From Planctomycetota bacterium (GTDB taxonomy: Bacteria > Planctomycetota > Planctomycetia > Pirellulales > UBA1268), in the NCBI GenBank assembly GCA_003669585.1, contig QWOQ01000006.1, forward strand, positions 1 through 64,000: 64,000 nucleotides of DNA, given 5' to 3'. Position 1 is the first letter of the stretch; each line of letters starts with the position of its first letter. The position numbers and the translations under genes are program-made. Below the pieces are notes generated by a model, which saw nothing but the letters and a program-made list of their open reading frames with translations, was not told the origin of the DNA and did not search any database. Shown here piece after piece: positions 1 through 9,457 of this stretch.

Positions 1-168
1 AAACCATCCGACAAACCATCCGACAAACCATCCGACAAACCATCCGACAAACCATCTGACAAACCATCTGACAAGCCGTCTGACAAGCCGTCTGACAAGC
101 CGTCTGACAAGCCATCTGACAAGCCATCTGACAAGCCATCTGACAAACCGTCTGACAAACCGTCTGAC
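1..168 (+). repeat. 12-bp minisatellite, 14 units encoding KPSD
   Basis: Fourteen consecutive 12-bp units of the form AARCCRTCYGAC occupy positions 1-168, in frame, each encoding Lys-Pro-Ser-Asp. A degenerate unit encoding KKQD follows at 169-180. Units differ only at synonymous positions (AAA/AAG, CCA/CCG, TCC/TCT), and identical variants sit next to each other in blocks, as expected from recent local duplication. The array may extend left of the window. Confidence 0.95.
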
Positions 169-1335
169 AAAAAGCAGGACGGTCAAAAGAAATCCGAATG
201 CACCGACTCGGATGGCAAGCCCTGCGGCAAGGAGGGGTGCGCCAGTTGCAGTGGTGGCGGTGCTTCAGGAAAGCCAGGTGCAAAAAGTGGATCATCGGGA
301 TCATCTGAATCATCGGGATCATCTGATGGCGAGCCATCGAATGATCCGTCGAACCCGTCGAAGAATTCTGCAGGAAAGCCCGGTCAGTCTGGAAAGAGTG
401 GAAGCGGTGAAGCGGGGGAAAAGGGAGGTGACAGCGGGAAAAAATCAGAAGAACAGCCCTCTAAAAATCAGAAAGATCAGTCGCAGTCCAGTCAGGGCGA
501 TGCATCGTCCGGCGACACGGCAGAAGACTCAAAAGCGCCTTCTGAAAAAAGTTCAAAGGGATCTGGAAAACCTTCTGATAAAGGTGGAAATTCTGAAAAA
601 GAATCGGGAAATGATGGCAAGGACGCTGCCGACCCCAATGGCCTCGAGGAAGGAAAAAAGGGGGCAGAAAATAAGAACCCCAGCGAAGGCCAGAAAGCCT
701 CAAAGGATGGCGATTCGACAAAGGGATCAAACAAAAAATCCGACCAATCTTCACAGGCTCCTCAAGAAGAGCAAGGAGAACCGGGGGAACAGAAATCGGA
801 GAATTCTGGCAAAGGAAAACCTGGAAAGAATCCTGCCCAACCAGGAGTCGGCGAAGGGGCGCCTGGCTCAAAGATTGGAGACGGCGGGAGCAGCTCTGGT
901 GAGGCTATTCCAGACAATGATTCGCAAAGCGAGCAAAGCAACGAGACGAAATTTTCGGATCAGAATTTTGAACACGCACGCAACGCTGCGGATCTTGCGA
1001 TTGAGCATCTTGAGAATTCCATGGAGCAAGGGCGTGAGGATGTTCTGAAGCAGCTTGGTTGGACTCGAGAGCAGGCTCAAGCGTTCATTGATCGTTGGAA
1101 AAAAATGAAGCAGATGCAGTCAAGTGTTGACCCACGAGAGCAGGAACAATTCCGTCAAACTCTCGAGAGCCTCGGTCTGCGGCCGAGCAGCGTGCGGCGT
1201 TCTCGCGATCAGGAGAAGGATGCTCAAGGCGGTCAGGCAGAAGGAAGACGCAGCCGTCCTCCAAGCGAGTATCGCGAACAGTTTAAAGCCTACACTCAAG
1301 GGACGGCCGACCAAGGCTCTGAAAAGAATCGCTGA
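1..1335 (+). CDS. C-terminal part of a low-complexity planctomycete-type protein (5' end outside window)
   Basis: Frame 1 is open from the first base to a TGA at 1333-1335, giving 444 residues of a protein that begins upstream. It opens with 14 tandem KPSD units, then about 270 residues rich in Ser, Gly, Lys, Glu, Asp and Pro, including a short cysteine-containing patch (SDGKPCGKEGCASC). Only the last 120 residues look folded: a helical segment (ARNAADLAIEHLENSMEQG, then LGWTREQAQAFIDRWKKMKQ) and a basic tail. Planctomycetes have very large membrane proteins that end in a similar LGWT..QA..F..RW segment after a disordered region, so this is probably the tail of such a protein. That family assignment is from memory and uncertain. 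No function is claimed. Shadow frames in this skewed sequence should be ignored. Confidence 0.75.
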   Translation, partial: KPSDKPSDKPSDKPSDKPSDKPSDKPSDKPSDKPSDKPSDKPSDKPSDKPSDKPSDKKQDGQKKSECTDSDGKPCGKEGCASCSGGGASGKPGAKSGSSGSSESSGSSDGEPSNDPSNPSKNSAGKPGQSGKSGSGEAGEKGGDSGKKSEEQPSKNQKDQSQSSQGDASSGDTAEDSKAPSEKSSKGSGKPSDKGGNSEKESGNDGKDAADPNGLEEGKKGAENKNPSEGQKASKDGDSTKGSNKKSDQSSQAPQEEQGEPGEQKSENSGKGKPGKNPAQPGVGEGAPGSKIGDGGSSSGEAIPDNDSQSEQSNETKFSDQNFEHARNAADLAIEHLENSMEQGREDVLKQLGWTREQAQAFIDRWKKMKQMQSSVDPREQEQFRQTLESLGLRPSSVRRSRDQEKDAQGGQAEGRRSRPPSEYREQFKAYTQGTADQGSEKNR

Positions 1336-1508
1336 GTTGAATGAAAGATGCTTTGGGCCAAGGGCTGCTTTTTGAGCTCGAGGGTGCCGCCATGAGAAAT
1401 CTCTCTAAAGATATGTCGGAGTCGCGGAAGTTGATCTGATGAGTTGAGATGGGTTGGATGTTGCGCTGCAACATCCAATGCATTAAATCACGCTGGAACC
1501 CAATCGCA

Positions 1509-3194
1509 ATGTTTGAAGGCCCGAGATATCTCGTTGCGTTTAATCCCAAACGTGTACCGCACTGCTTTACCGATGTGCTTATTCTTGGAGGCGGCCTGGC
1601 TGGCTTGCGAGCGGCACTCGCCGTTGACGTTGGACTCAAGGTCACTGTCATCACGAAGGATGATCTTCGCGGGTCATCAAGCGTGTACGCTCAGGGCGGA
1701 ATCGCCGGTGTGGTCGATCCTGAAGATCGGTTTGACAATCATGTGAAGGATACTCTGAGTGCAGGGTGTGGTTTATGCCACGAGAGCGTCGTTGATCTTG
1801 TCATTCGCGAGGCTCCGGATCGCATCGCCGAACTGATTGGCTGGGGAACCAAATTTGACGAACGAAATGGCACTCTTGAACTTGGACGAGAAGGAGGGCA
1901 CAGTCACCACCGCATTGTCCATGCCCTTGGAGACGCCACGGGGCGTGAGGTGATGCGGGCGGTGATAGAACAAACTCGCAAACTCGACAACCTCGAAGTG
2001 TGGCCCGATACGTTCACGATCGATCTTCTGACGATTGACGGCATCTGTCGGGGGGCGATTGTCTGGAATCGAAAACACGGCAAGACGATTGTGTGGGCGA
2101 GACAAACGATTCTTGCGACAGGGGGTGTTGGCCAGATTTATCGTGAAACGACGAACCCCGAAGGGGCCAGTGGCGACGGTATGGCTTTGGCATGGCGGGC
2201 CGGGGCAAGGCTTCGCGATATGGAGTTCATGCAGTTTCATCCAACGGTGCTCTATATCGCTGGAGGCGCTCGAAGTTTAATCACGGAAGCAGTTCGCGGT
2301 GCCGGCGCGCATTTGGTCGATCGCGATGGTTTTCGTTTTATGCCTGAATTTGATTCCAGAGCGGAGCTCGCTCCTCGCGACGTTGTGTCCAGAGCGATCA
2401 CCGAGGTTATGGAACGCACGAGGCACTCCAACGTTTTCTTGGATCTGTCACATCTCGATGGCACTGCGGTGCGAGCCAGATTTCCTGGAATGGCGGCACT
2501 CTGTAAAACGTTTGGATTAGATTTGACACGAGATCGAATTCCCGTCCGTCCCGGTGCGCACTACATGATTGGCGGCGTCGCGGTTGATCGAGTCGGTCGA
2601 TCGAGCGTGCCCGGACTTTGGGCGGCAGGTGAAGTGACTTCAAGTGGTCTTCACGGAGCCAACAGGCTTGCCAGTAATAGTCTGCTCGAAGGACTTGTCT
2701 ACGGAGCCCATGTGGGAGAAGAGGTTTCTCAAGCAGTTCTCAAAGATGAAAAAAGAGATGAGCTTCAGGCGTTGTCGCTTTCGCATCCCAAGACAACGGC
2801 ATCCTCGGAGTCGTTTGACTTAGCCGATATTCGCAACTCTCTTCGTAGTCTCATGTGGCGACATGTCGGAGTGGAACGCAGCGGAGAGTCGTTGCAGGAG
2901 GCACTTGGTACGGTTGAAGGATGGTGCCGCTATGTACTCCCCATTCAATTTTCCGAACCGGCTGGCTGGCAACTTCAAAATATGCTTGAAGTGTCTCGGC
3001 TGATGATCCTGTCGGCACTTGAGAGAACTGAAACTCGCGGCGTCCACGTTCGCTCTGATTGCCCGCAAACACTTGAAAAATGGATTACGCATATTGGGTG
3101 GACCCGAGGGCAAAACGCCCCGTGGCATGAATCGATCAACCAAACGGTGACTTCTGCAATGTTGCCAACAAAAATGGTGCTCTCGAAAGATTGA
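1509..3194 (+). CDS. nadB: L-aspartate oxidase
   Basis: FAD-dependent oxidation of L-aspartate to iminoaspartate, the first step of bacterial de novo NAD synthesis, in the cytoplasm. The 561-residue protein has the N-terminal FAD fold (DVLILGGGLAGLRAAL), the flavoprotein region SSSVYAQGGIAGV, the active-site stretch GREGGHSHHRIVHA, a second nucleotide-binding part (ATGGVGQIYRETTNP), the substrate/FAD stretch GAHYMIGGVAVD and the family-typical GLHGANRLASNSLLEGLVYG. Length and motif order fit NadB better than the succinate dehydrogenase flavoprotein. The frame is open from 1449, but the ATG at 1509 is preferred because MFEGPRYLVAF matches how NadB proteins begin; no convincing Shine-Dalgarno supports either start. 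nadA and nadC are not in the window. Confidence 0.93.
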   Translation: MFEGPRYLVAFNPKRVPHCFTDVLILGGGLAGLRAALAVDVGLKVTVITKDDLRGSSSVYAQGGIAGVVDPEDRFDNHVKDTLSAGCGLCHESVVDLVIREAPDRIAELIGWGTKFDERNGTLELGREGGHSHHRIVHALGDATGREVMRAVIEQTRKLDNLEVWPDTFTIDLLTIDGICRGAIVWNRKHGKTIVWARQTILATGGVGQIYRETTNPEGASGDGMALAWRAGARLRDMEFMQFHPTVLYIAGGARSLITEAVRGAGAHLVDRDGFRFMPEFDSRAELAPRDVVSRAITEVMERTRHSNVFLDLSHLDGTAVRARFPGMAALCKTFGLDLTRDRIPVRPGAHYMIGGVAVDRVGRSSVPGLWAAGEVTSSGLHGANRLASNSLLEGLVYGAHVGEEVSQAVLKDEKRDELQALSLSHPKTTASSESFDLADIRNSLRSLMWRHVGVERSGESLQEALGTVEGWCRYVLPIQFSEPAGWQLQNMLEVSRLMILSALERTETRGVHVRSDCPQTLEKWITHIGWTRGQNAPWHESINQTVTSAMLPTKMVLSKD

Positions 3195-3435
3195 GATTTC
3201 TGCGAGATAAGAGTGCAGTTGGAAGTAGGTGGGGGCTGGACATCATCTCAAAAATGCATACTTTTAAGCAGTTCCCCGGCTATCGGATGGGCATTGTAGG
3301 CTACCGAATAGCGGGCGTACATGTGGAGTGATGCCTTTACTCGTCGCTTTTCCAAAAGGAGATTCGTCGAGTCATAGTCATCTGGCAATGTCCACAGCTT
3401 TCAGATCGCATCGATGAAATTTGAAGGAGATTGAC

Positions 3436-4185
3436 ATGACCACAAAAAATATTCCGGCCGCAGGGGACTGGATGATTGAAGCGTCTGGATTGACGAAGTA
3501 TTACGGCGATTTTATTGCCGTTGAAGACATCAGTTTTCAGATTCCTCGTGGTGAAGTTGTCGCGTTTCTCGGGCCCAATGGTGCCGGAAAAAGTACAACA
3601 ATGAAGATTCTGACAGGCTATCTTGCGCCGTCCTCAGGAATCGCAAAAATCGCCGGTCATGATATGTCGACCGATCGACTTGCCGGGGCAATTCGTCTGG
3701 GGTACCTCCCTGAAAACGGTCCTCTCTATCCCGATATGACTCCCCGCAGTCTTCTTGAATTCTTCGCAGACGCCCGTGGAATTTTTGGAGATCGAAAAAA
3801 AGAACGTGTCGATGCAGTGGTGCGGCAGTGCGAACTCGGAAGTGTCATCGGTAAAGCGATTGGAAAGTTATCAAAGGGATATCGTCAACGCGTCGGTATG
3901 GCCCAGGTCCTGCTCCATGAACCCGATGTTCTGATTCTCGACGAACCAACGAGCGGTTTGGATCCGAATCAGATCAGGGAAGTTCGTGAAACGATTCGTC
4001 GTCTTGGCGAAAAGAAAACGATCCTCCTTTCGACCCACATTCTGCAAGAAGTTGAGGCGCTCGCCGATCGAGTAATCGTAGTGTCAGAAGGCAGGCGAGT
4101 GTTCGACGGAACGCCGGCAGAATTGCGTAAGGACGGTCGACCGCTCGACGAGCGGTTTCACGAGTTGACACGCTCGGGGCGTTAA
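3436..4185 (+). CDS. ABC transporter ATP-binding protein, GldA-like
   Basis: ATPase of an ABC-2 type transporter, 249 residues. Walker A is GPNGAGKS, the signature region is KLSKGYRQRVGMAQ, Walker B is DVLILDEPTSGLDPNQ and the H-loop is LLSTHILQEVE; the YLPENGPLYPDMTP stretch is typical of GldA-like ATPases. The ATG at 3436 is chosen because AAGGAG lies six bases upstream; the frame also opens at a TTG at 3421 inside that site. It is followed by a fused permease/GldG protein and a DUF4340 protein, the set seen with Gld-type transporters in Bacteroidetes and many planctomycetes. Substrate unknown; a gliding role should not be assumed in this lineage. Confidence 0.9.
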   Translation: MTTKNIPAAGDWMIEASGLTKYYGDFIAVEDISFQIPRGEVVAFLGPNGAGKSTTMKILTGYLAPSSGIAKIAGHDMSTDRLAGAIRLGYLPENGPLYPDMTPRSLLEFFADARGIFGDRKKERVDAVVRQCELGSVIGKAIGKLSKGYRQRVGMAQVLLHEPDVLILDEPTSGLDPNQIREVRETIRRLGEKKTILLSTHILQEVEALADRVIVVSEGRRVFDGTPAELRKDGRPLDERFHELTRSGR

Positions 4186-4258
4186 GGATTGCCGCAGGCA
4201 ATCTTCGCTTTCACAATCAGACAAGTGCATTGTTTACCATCAGAGGGATGAAACGATT

Positions 4259-7030
4259 ATGAAGTGGCATGTTCTGGACGCCGTTTTTAAACGAAATTTC
4301 GTTGCCTATTTCTCAAATCCAACAGGCTACGTCTTCATTTGTGTGTTTGTGTTACTCGGATCTCTTGCGGCTTTTTGGCCACCAGAGTTTTTTAACTCAA
4401 ATCTTGCGAATCTTGATCAACTCAATCGTTACCTCCCATACATTCTGCTTGTGTTTGTCCCTGCAATCACAATGAGTGTGTGGGCCGATGAGCGACGACA
4501 AGGAACCGACGAACTTTTGCTGACAATTCCAGCAAGTGATCTCGAAGTGGTCAGCGGAAAATATCTTGCAACCGTCGGCATCTTTACGGTTGCAATCATG
4601 TTTTCGCTGATCTGCAATCTGATTATTTTACTGAGGTGGGGCACCCCGGATGGCGGGCTCTTTTTCACGAATTACTTAGGATACTGGTTCGTCGGTGTTG
4701 CAATGCTTTCCATTGGAATGGTGGCGAGTTTTTTGACCAGCAATCTGACAGTGGGATTTATTCTGGGATTGGCATTCAACGCTCCCTTAGTTGTTGCCGA
4801 TCGTGCCGGTGCCGTCATGGGTACGAAGATGGCGGAACAGATCAAAAGCTGGAGTTTGTCAGAGCACTTTTCTGATTTTGGGCGAGGAGTTGTCAGCTTT
4901 TCTTCGACCGCTTATTTTCTCGGTATTGTGCTGGTTTGTTTGTATGTTTCGATGGTCTTGATTGGACGGAGGCACTGGGCCGGTCGGCGTGACGGCAGCC
5001 AGATGGGATTGCATTACGTGTTCAGATCGCTCTCGCTTGTGGCTGGAGCGCTCGGCGTGGTGCTGGTGCTCAGAACCATCGATGTGCGAGCCGATCTTTC
5101 GGCAGAACAGATTAGCTCCCTGGCTTTCGATACCCGCCAACTGCTGCGAACTCTCGAAACAGATCGTCCAGTCGACATTAAGGCGTACATCAGTCCGAGC
5201 GTTCCTGAGGACTATGCCCAAACTCGGTTGACGCTCCTGAATATGTTGAGGCAGTTGCAGCGACTCGGTCGAGGAAAAGTGAACGTTGAACTGGTTTCGA
5301 CAGAATCCAAGACAGAGGCTGCGGCTTTGGCTTCGCAGCAATTTGGAATCGAGCCGGTGCCGGTGCTCTCGCGAGTGCGTGGCACGTACCGCGAAGAAGA
5401 AATCTTTCTCGGGGCGGCGTTTACCTGTGGTCTCGAAAAGGTCGTCGTTCCGTTCTTTGACCGCGGCACTCCAGTCGAATACGAAATGATCCGCTCGATT
5501 TGCACTGCAGCGCAGCAAAAGAGAAAGCGATTGGGGGTTCTCACAACCGACGCCGATTTATTTGGTGGATTTGACATGACAAGCGGGCAGCAGCGACCCC
5601 GCCAACCGATTGTTGATGAACTGGAAAAACAGTACGACGTTGTCCAGGTTGATGCTTCGGCACCGATCACTGAGCGGTATGACGTTTTGCTGGCAGTGCA
5701 GCCCTCATCGCTTGGGCCAGAGCAGATGAACCATTTTGTCGATGCGGTACGGTCTGGTCAGCCGGTTGCCATCTTTGAGGATCCGCTTCCGGTGTTGATG
5801 CAAGGCGTTCCCGGCACGGGTCAGCCGCGCCGCGCACCGGGTGGCCCGATGGCGATGTTTCAGCAACAGGGAGGACAGCCCAAGGGGGACATCGGCCAGC
5901 TCTGGCGAACTCTTGGAGTTCGGATGGTAGGAACTGAAGGACGACCTGCGATGGGTGTTATGGGAACAAGTCCTTTGGTGATCTGGCAACAATACAACCC
6001 GCATCCGAAACTCGAACTTCCAAATGAGTTCATTTTTATTGATAGTGGTCTTGGAAAAGGAGTCCCAGCGTTCAGTCAGTCGCAGGAAATCACATCAGGT
6101 TTACAGGAAGTCTTGTTTCCATTTCCTGGGGGATTAAAAAAGGACGACGCGATCGACTCAACGTGGACGCCGCTGGTTCAAACAGGAGAAGCTGCCGGAA
6201 CGATCGAAGTCGAGAAGGTCATGGGAAATCGCGGCGACATGCGAACGCTGCGGATATACGAAAAACCGAGCGGTGCAGGTGAGCAAACAGTGCTGGCCGT
6301 GCTCATTGAACGCAAGTCGCAGCAGTCTCCAGCAGATGCGGCGAACGTTGCAAAAATTGATGATGCAATTGCTGCTGATAGCGGAAAGGCAATCAGAGCA
6401 GTTGTTGTCGCAGACATCGACATGCTCGATGGACGAATTTTTGGACTTCGCAATCGTCCGGATGAGGTGTTTGCTCTCGATTTTGACAATGTGACGTTTG
6501 TTCTCAACGTGCTCGATTCGCTCTCCGGCGACGATCGATTTCTTGATATTCGCAAACGTAAACCGAAGCATCGCACGCTTGAGCGAATCGAAGAAACGGT
6601 TGCCGATTCGCGAGATCAGGCAGACAAGCAGCGGCAGGAATTTATTCAGCTGTTTGAAAAGGCAGAGGGAGAAGCGAATCAAGGCATGCAGCAGGCCGTC
6701 GGTGAACTTGAAAAGAAGATCAAGGATCTTGAAGGAGAGGGAGACTCCGACCCACAAGCTGCGATGAGAGCAGTACAGCAGTTGGCAAGTCGTCAGCGAC
6801 TCGAACAGCGGCGGCTCGACACAAAGATCGAGCAACTCAAGCGAACTCGGGATGTTGAGGTTGCTGCCGTTGAGCGACAGCTTGAGGCTACCGTACGCCG
6901 CGAACAGGATCGTCAGAAGTGGTTGGCGGTGCTCCTGCCGCCTATTCCGCCTCTGGTGGTTGCGTTCTTTGTCTATTTCCGGCGTCGCGCAAGCGAGCGT
7001 GAGGGTGTTGCCAAAACTCGACTTCGATAA
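4259..7030 (+). CDS. Fused ABC-2 permease and GldG-like extracytoplasmic protein
   Basis: A 923-residue protein that joins what are often two proteins (GldF and GldG). Residues 1 to about 245 form an ABC-2 permease with about six membrane helices; the start (DAVFKRNFVAYFSNPTGYVF) is typical of this permease class. Another helix lies near 256-272, then a large soluble GldG-type region to about 770 (for example TPVEYEMIRSICTA and YDVLLAVQPSSLGPEQM). A charged, helical, probably coiled-coil stretch covers about 775-890, and a final helix (WLAVLLPPIPPLVVAFFVYF) precedes a short basic tail. ATG at 4259 has GAGGGA upstream. It is the membrane partner of the preceding ATPase and is followed by a DUF4340 gene. 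Substrate unknown. Confidence 0.88.
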   Translation: MKWHVLDAVFKRNFVAYFSNPTGYVFICVFVLLGSLAAFWPPEFFNSNLANLDQLNRYLPYILLVFVPAITMSVWADERRQGTDELLLTIPASDLEVVSGKYLATVGIFTVAIMFSLICNLIILLRWGTPDGGLFFTNYLGYWFVGVAMLSIGMVASFLTSNLTVGFILGLAFNAPLVVADRAGAVMGTKMAEQIKSWSLSEHFSDFGRGVVSFSSTAYFLGIVLVCLYVSMVLIGRRHWAGRRDGSQMGLHYVFRSLSLVAGALGVVLVLRTIDVRADLSAEQISSLAFDTRQLLRTLETDRPVDIKAYISPSVPEDYAQTRLTLLNMLRQLQRLGRGKVNVELVSTESKTEAAALASQQFGIEPVPVLSRVRGTYREEEIFLGAAFTCGLEKVVVPFFDRGTPVEYEMIRSICTAAQQKRKRLGVLTTDADLFGGFDMTSGQQRPRQPIVDELEKQYDVVQVDASAPITERYDVLLAVQPSSLGPEQMNHFVDAVRSGQPVAIFEDPLPVLMQGVPGTGQPRRAPGGPMAMFQQQGGQPKGDIGQLWRTLGVRMVGTEGRPAMGVMGTSPLVIWQQYNPHPKLELPNEFIFIDSGLGKGVPAFSQSQEITSGLQEVLFPFPGGLKKDDAIDSTWTPLVQTGEAAGTIEVEKVMGNRGDMRTLRIYEKPSGAGEQTVLAVLIERKSQQSPADAANVAKIDDAIAADSGKAIRAVVVADIDMLDGRIFGLRNRPDEVFALDFDNVTFVLNVLDSLSGDDRFLDIRKRKPKHRTLERIEETVADSRDQADKQRQEFIQLFEKAEGEANQGMQQAVGELEKKIKDLEGEGDSDPQAAMRAVQQLASRQRLEQRRLDTKIEQLKRTRDVEVAAVERQLEATVRREQDRQKWLAVLLPPIPPLVVAFFVYFRRRASEREGVAKTRLR

Positions 7031-7164
7031 AGTCGGGTGGCTGTGAAAGGCATGTCACGCACATCGATTTGCAGAAAACTTTTCAGTCTGAGGAAAGAGT
7101 GAATTACAGCAGCGTTTGAATGAACGAGCGTTTGCTCAATCGAAAGAGTAAAGAAAGAACAGTT

Positions 7165-8913
7165 ATGAATACAACCAATGAGACGCCCGCCGGAATTTCA
7201 CCTGCAGTCGGGAAAACGATTGCTTTTGCATTGGCAGGAGTAAGCCTCCTGTTTTTAGGCACGTTGGTGCAGCCGCGGTTCAAGAGTTCAAAAATTGTTC
7301 CTGAGGGTCAACGGGTACTCTTCCCTGAGCTTGCGGATGCGTCGAAGGCAGCAAGTCTTGAAATGATTTCCTACGACGATGCACTGGCAACGCTGCATCC
7401 ATTTAAGGTCATGCAATCCGACGGCGTGTGGGTGTTGCCGGCGCATGAAAAATATCCGGCTGACGCCAAGGACCAACTTGCCGCTGCTGCGACTGAATTG
7501 GTCGATCTTGAGGCGCTCGATATGGTGAGTCAGTCTCCTGGCGATCACGAGACGTTTGGTGTTATCGAACCCGATCCAGAGAAGCTCAAGCCGGGAATGA
7601 CAGGCATCGGAGAACTCGTTGAGATACGCGATTCTGCCGGTACGAAGCTTGCTCGATTGATTGTTGGCAAGGAAGACAAGCGTCAGGGAGGAGCGTCTCC
7701 GGCGGGAGGAAAGAAACTCCGATTTGTTCGCAAAGCAGGTCAAGACCCGGTGTATCGCGTTGAAATTGATACATCAAAATTTACTAAAAAATTTAGTGAT
7801 TGGATTGAAAAAGATCTTTTGAAAATTTCTCCGTGGGATGTGCGAACGATTGTACTCGATGATTATTCGCTCGGCGCCACCGAGTCGATGGGACGAATGC
7901 GAGTGGAGCAGACGAGAAAATCACTCATTGAGCTGGCTTATAACGACAAGGACTCTGCGTGGTCGCTTGAAAAAATGCAGATATTCATAAAAGACAAACC
8001 GCAAGAAGAGAAACTCGGTGAAAACGAAGAACTGGCATCGACCAAACTCAATGATCTTCGCAATGCACTGGGGGATCTTAAGATCATCGATGTTGCGAGA
8101 AAGCCGGCGGGCCTGAGCGCTGACCTGAAGGCAGACGAAAGCTTTACCGGCGATCCTGAGGCTTTAAGTTCGCTGAAAAGCCGAGGTTTTTTGCCTCTCA
8201 AAAGCGGCGATATTCTTTCCACGGATGGTGAAACGATTATCGGCATGAAGGATGGTGTTGAATATGTTCTGCGGTTCGGTACATCGACCACGGTGTCAGG
8301 AGAAGCAGACAAAGCCTCTTCGGAGAATCAAAAGAGCGACTCGATCGAAACTCAGGGGCGATATTTGCTCGTGATGTCGAGGTTCAATGAGTCGTTACTT
8401 GTGAAGCCAACACTTGATCCTGTTCCTGATGCGCCTACCGAGAGTGCTCCCCCGGCCGATACCGAAAGCGACAAACCAGATGCAACGAAAGCTCCTGGTG
8501 CAGCAAAGGTGACGATTCCACGGTATGTATTGGCACGGCTTGCCGATGATCCGTCAGCTGCCGATGACGAGGCCCCTGACGCGTCGGACGAGAAGGCAGC
8601 GGATGCAAAATCAGCTGAAAAAAAGCCCGACGCCGATGAGGCCGAAGTGAAAGCGCAGGCCGCTCGCGAGGAAAAGAGACGAGTCGAACGGGAGAATCGT
8701 CGAAAACAAGATGAGTACGACGAGAAAATCAAGAATGCGCAGAAACGGGTGCGTGAACTCAACGGACGTTTTGCAGATTGGTACTACGTCGTTTCCGATA
8801 AAGAGTACGAGAAGATTCACCTTACTCGAGATTCGGTTATTCAGAAAAAGGCGAAAGTCGAGCCTGCTGGAGAGGCCGATGGAACTGCACCTGCTTTGCC
8901 AGCTCCGAAGTAA
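7165..8913 (+). CDS. DUF4340 domain-containing membrane-anchored protein
   Basis: About 582 residues. One N-terminal membrane helix (TIAFALAGVSLLFLGTLVQ) is followed by an extracytoplasmic region resembling DUF4340, whose usual place is directly downstream of Gld-type ABC genes, as here. The last third is unusual: Ala/Asp/Lys/Glu-rich low complexity (about 430-540) with a charged helical segment (AAREEKRRVERENRRKQDEY), then a short conserved-looking end (GRFADWYYVVSDKEYEKIHL). The frame opens at an ATG at 7120 without a ribosome site; the ATG at 7165 has a purine-rich AAAGAAAG upstream and gives a conventional short n-region, so it is preferred. Probably an accessory subunit of the upstream transporter; role inferred from position. 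Confidence 0.82.
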   Translation: MNTTNETPAGISPAVGKTIAFALAGVSLLFLGTLVQPRFKSSKIVPEGQRVLFPELADASKAASLEMISYDDALATLHPFKVMQSDGVWVLPAHEKYPADAKDQLAAAATELVDLEALDMVSQSPGDHETFGVIEPDPEKLKPGMTGIGELVEIRDSAGTKLARLIVGKEDKRQGGASPAGGKKLRFVRKAGQDPVYRVEIDTSKFTKKFSDWIEKDLLKISPWDVRTIVLDDYSLGATESMGRMRVEQTRKSLIELAYNDKDSAWSLEKMQIFIKDKPQEEKLGENEELASTKLNDLRNALGDLKIIDVARKPAGLSADLKADESFTGDPEALSSLKSRGFLPLKSGDILSTDGETIIGMKDGVEYVLRFGTSTTVSGEADKASSENQKSDSIETQGRYLLVMSRFNESLLVKPTLDPVPDAPTESAPPADTESDKPDATKAPGAAKVTIPRYVLARLADDPSAADDEAPDASDEKAADAKSAEKKPDADEAEVKAQAAREEKRRVERENRRKQDEYDEKIKNAQKRVRELNGRFADWYYVVSDKEYEKIHLTRDSVIQKKAKVEPAGEADGTAPALPAPK

Positions 8914-8974
8914 TCCGTTCGAAGAGTAAGTTATGTTCTGTGATACGCGTCTTCTTTGAGAGGGCCCAGCTTCA

Positions 8975-9313
8975 TCAGACGGGTGTCTCACGGCCAAGTT
9001 CTCTCAAGTAATCAAGTGTATAGATGCCGCTTGAATGACCATCTGAAAATTCAATCGAGTAGGCGTATCGTCCAACCGGATTCATGCCGACGATCAAGAG
9101 CGGGGCGATCTCCTCGGCCTTGAGTATGGTGAGCAGGTTTGTGGGACGCGGCGACATACGTAGTTCGCGACAGGTTGCACACGGACACGCATCTCTCAAC
9201 TGTCGAATTCCGTACATTCGTTTGTGAGCGTCGCTCCACTCAATTTCAATCTGATCATTTCCATGTCTGGAAATTTTCGAAGGGAACAGCTCGAAGGAAG
9301 ATGCGTTTGTCAT
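8975..9313 (-). CDS. DUF971 (GBBH-like N-terminal) domain protein
   Basis: A 112-residue protein made essentially of one DUF971 domain, also called the gamma-butyrobetaine hydroxylase-like N-terminal domain. Visible features are the IEIEWSDAHKRMYGIRQLRDACPCATCRE core with its CPCATC cysteines, and the closing YAYSIEFSDGHSSGIYTLDYLREL. In stand-alone form it occurs next to Fe-S or Mrp-type genes in other bacteria; none is adjacent here, so no specific role is claimed. The frame is open to 9448, but the extension is hydrophobic and unlike the family, so the ATG at 9313 is chosen; no ribosome site supports it. It is last in a minus-strand run after a PEGA lipoprotein and a PaaK-like ligase. Confidence 0.8.
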   Translation of the reverse strand: MTNASSFELFPSKISRHGNDQIEIEWSDAHKRMYGIRQLRDACPCATCRELRMSPRPTNLLTILKAEEIAPLLIVGMNPVGRYAYSIEFSDGHSSGIYTLDYLRELGRETPV

Positions 9314-9457
9314 GCGTGAGATTTGTAAAAAGAAAGAGGAGGTTTCAAATGCAAGAACGCACCACAAGAAAAGTATTTTCAAAAGCGCTTCGGCGAGGGA
9401 CTTCGTCACACAGTATAGCGTTCCCGACTGGTGGTTTTTCCAAAACAATTGAACCGA

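Noticed and set aside
1-180. Regular short repeat at the left edge as a possible CRISPR array
   Set aside because: Units are 12 bp, contiguous, in frame and without spacers; they encode KPSD in a long open frame.
212-1048. 278-aa plus-strand frame rich in Arg and Lys
   Set aside because: It is the shifted reading of the low-complexity gene in frame 1, which alone joins to a sensible C-terminal domain.
4859-5518. 219-aa minus-strand frame inside the fused permease gene
   Set aside because: It lies entirely within the strongly supported GldF-GldG frame and has no recognisable domain or ribosome site.
6158-6835. 225-aa minus-strand frame opposite the GldG coiled coil
   Set aside because: Its leucine- and cysteine-rich sequence mirrors the charged coiled coil of the real gene.
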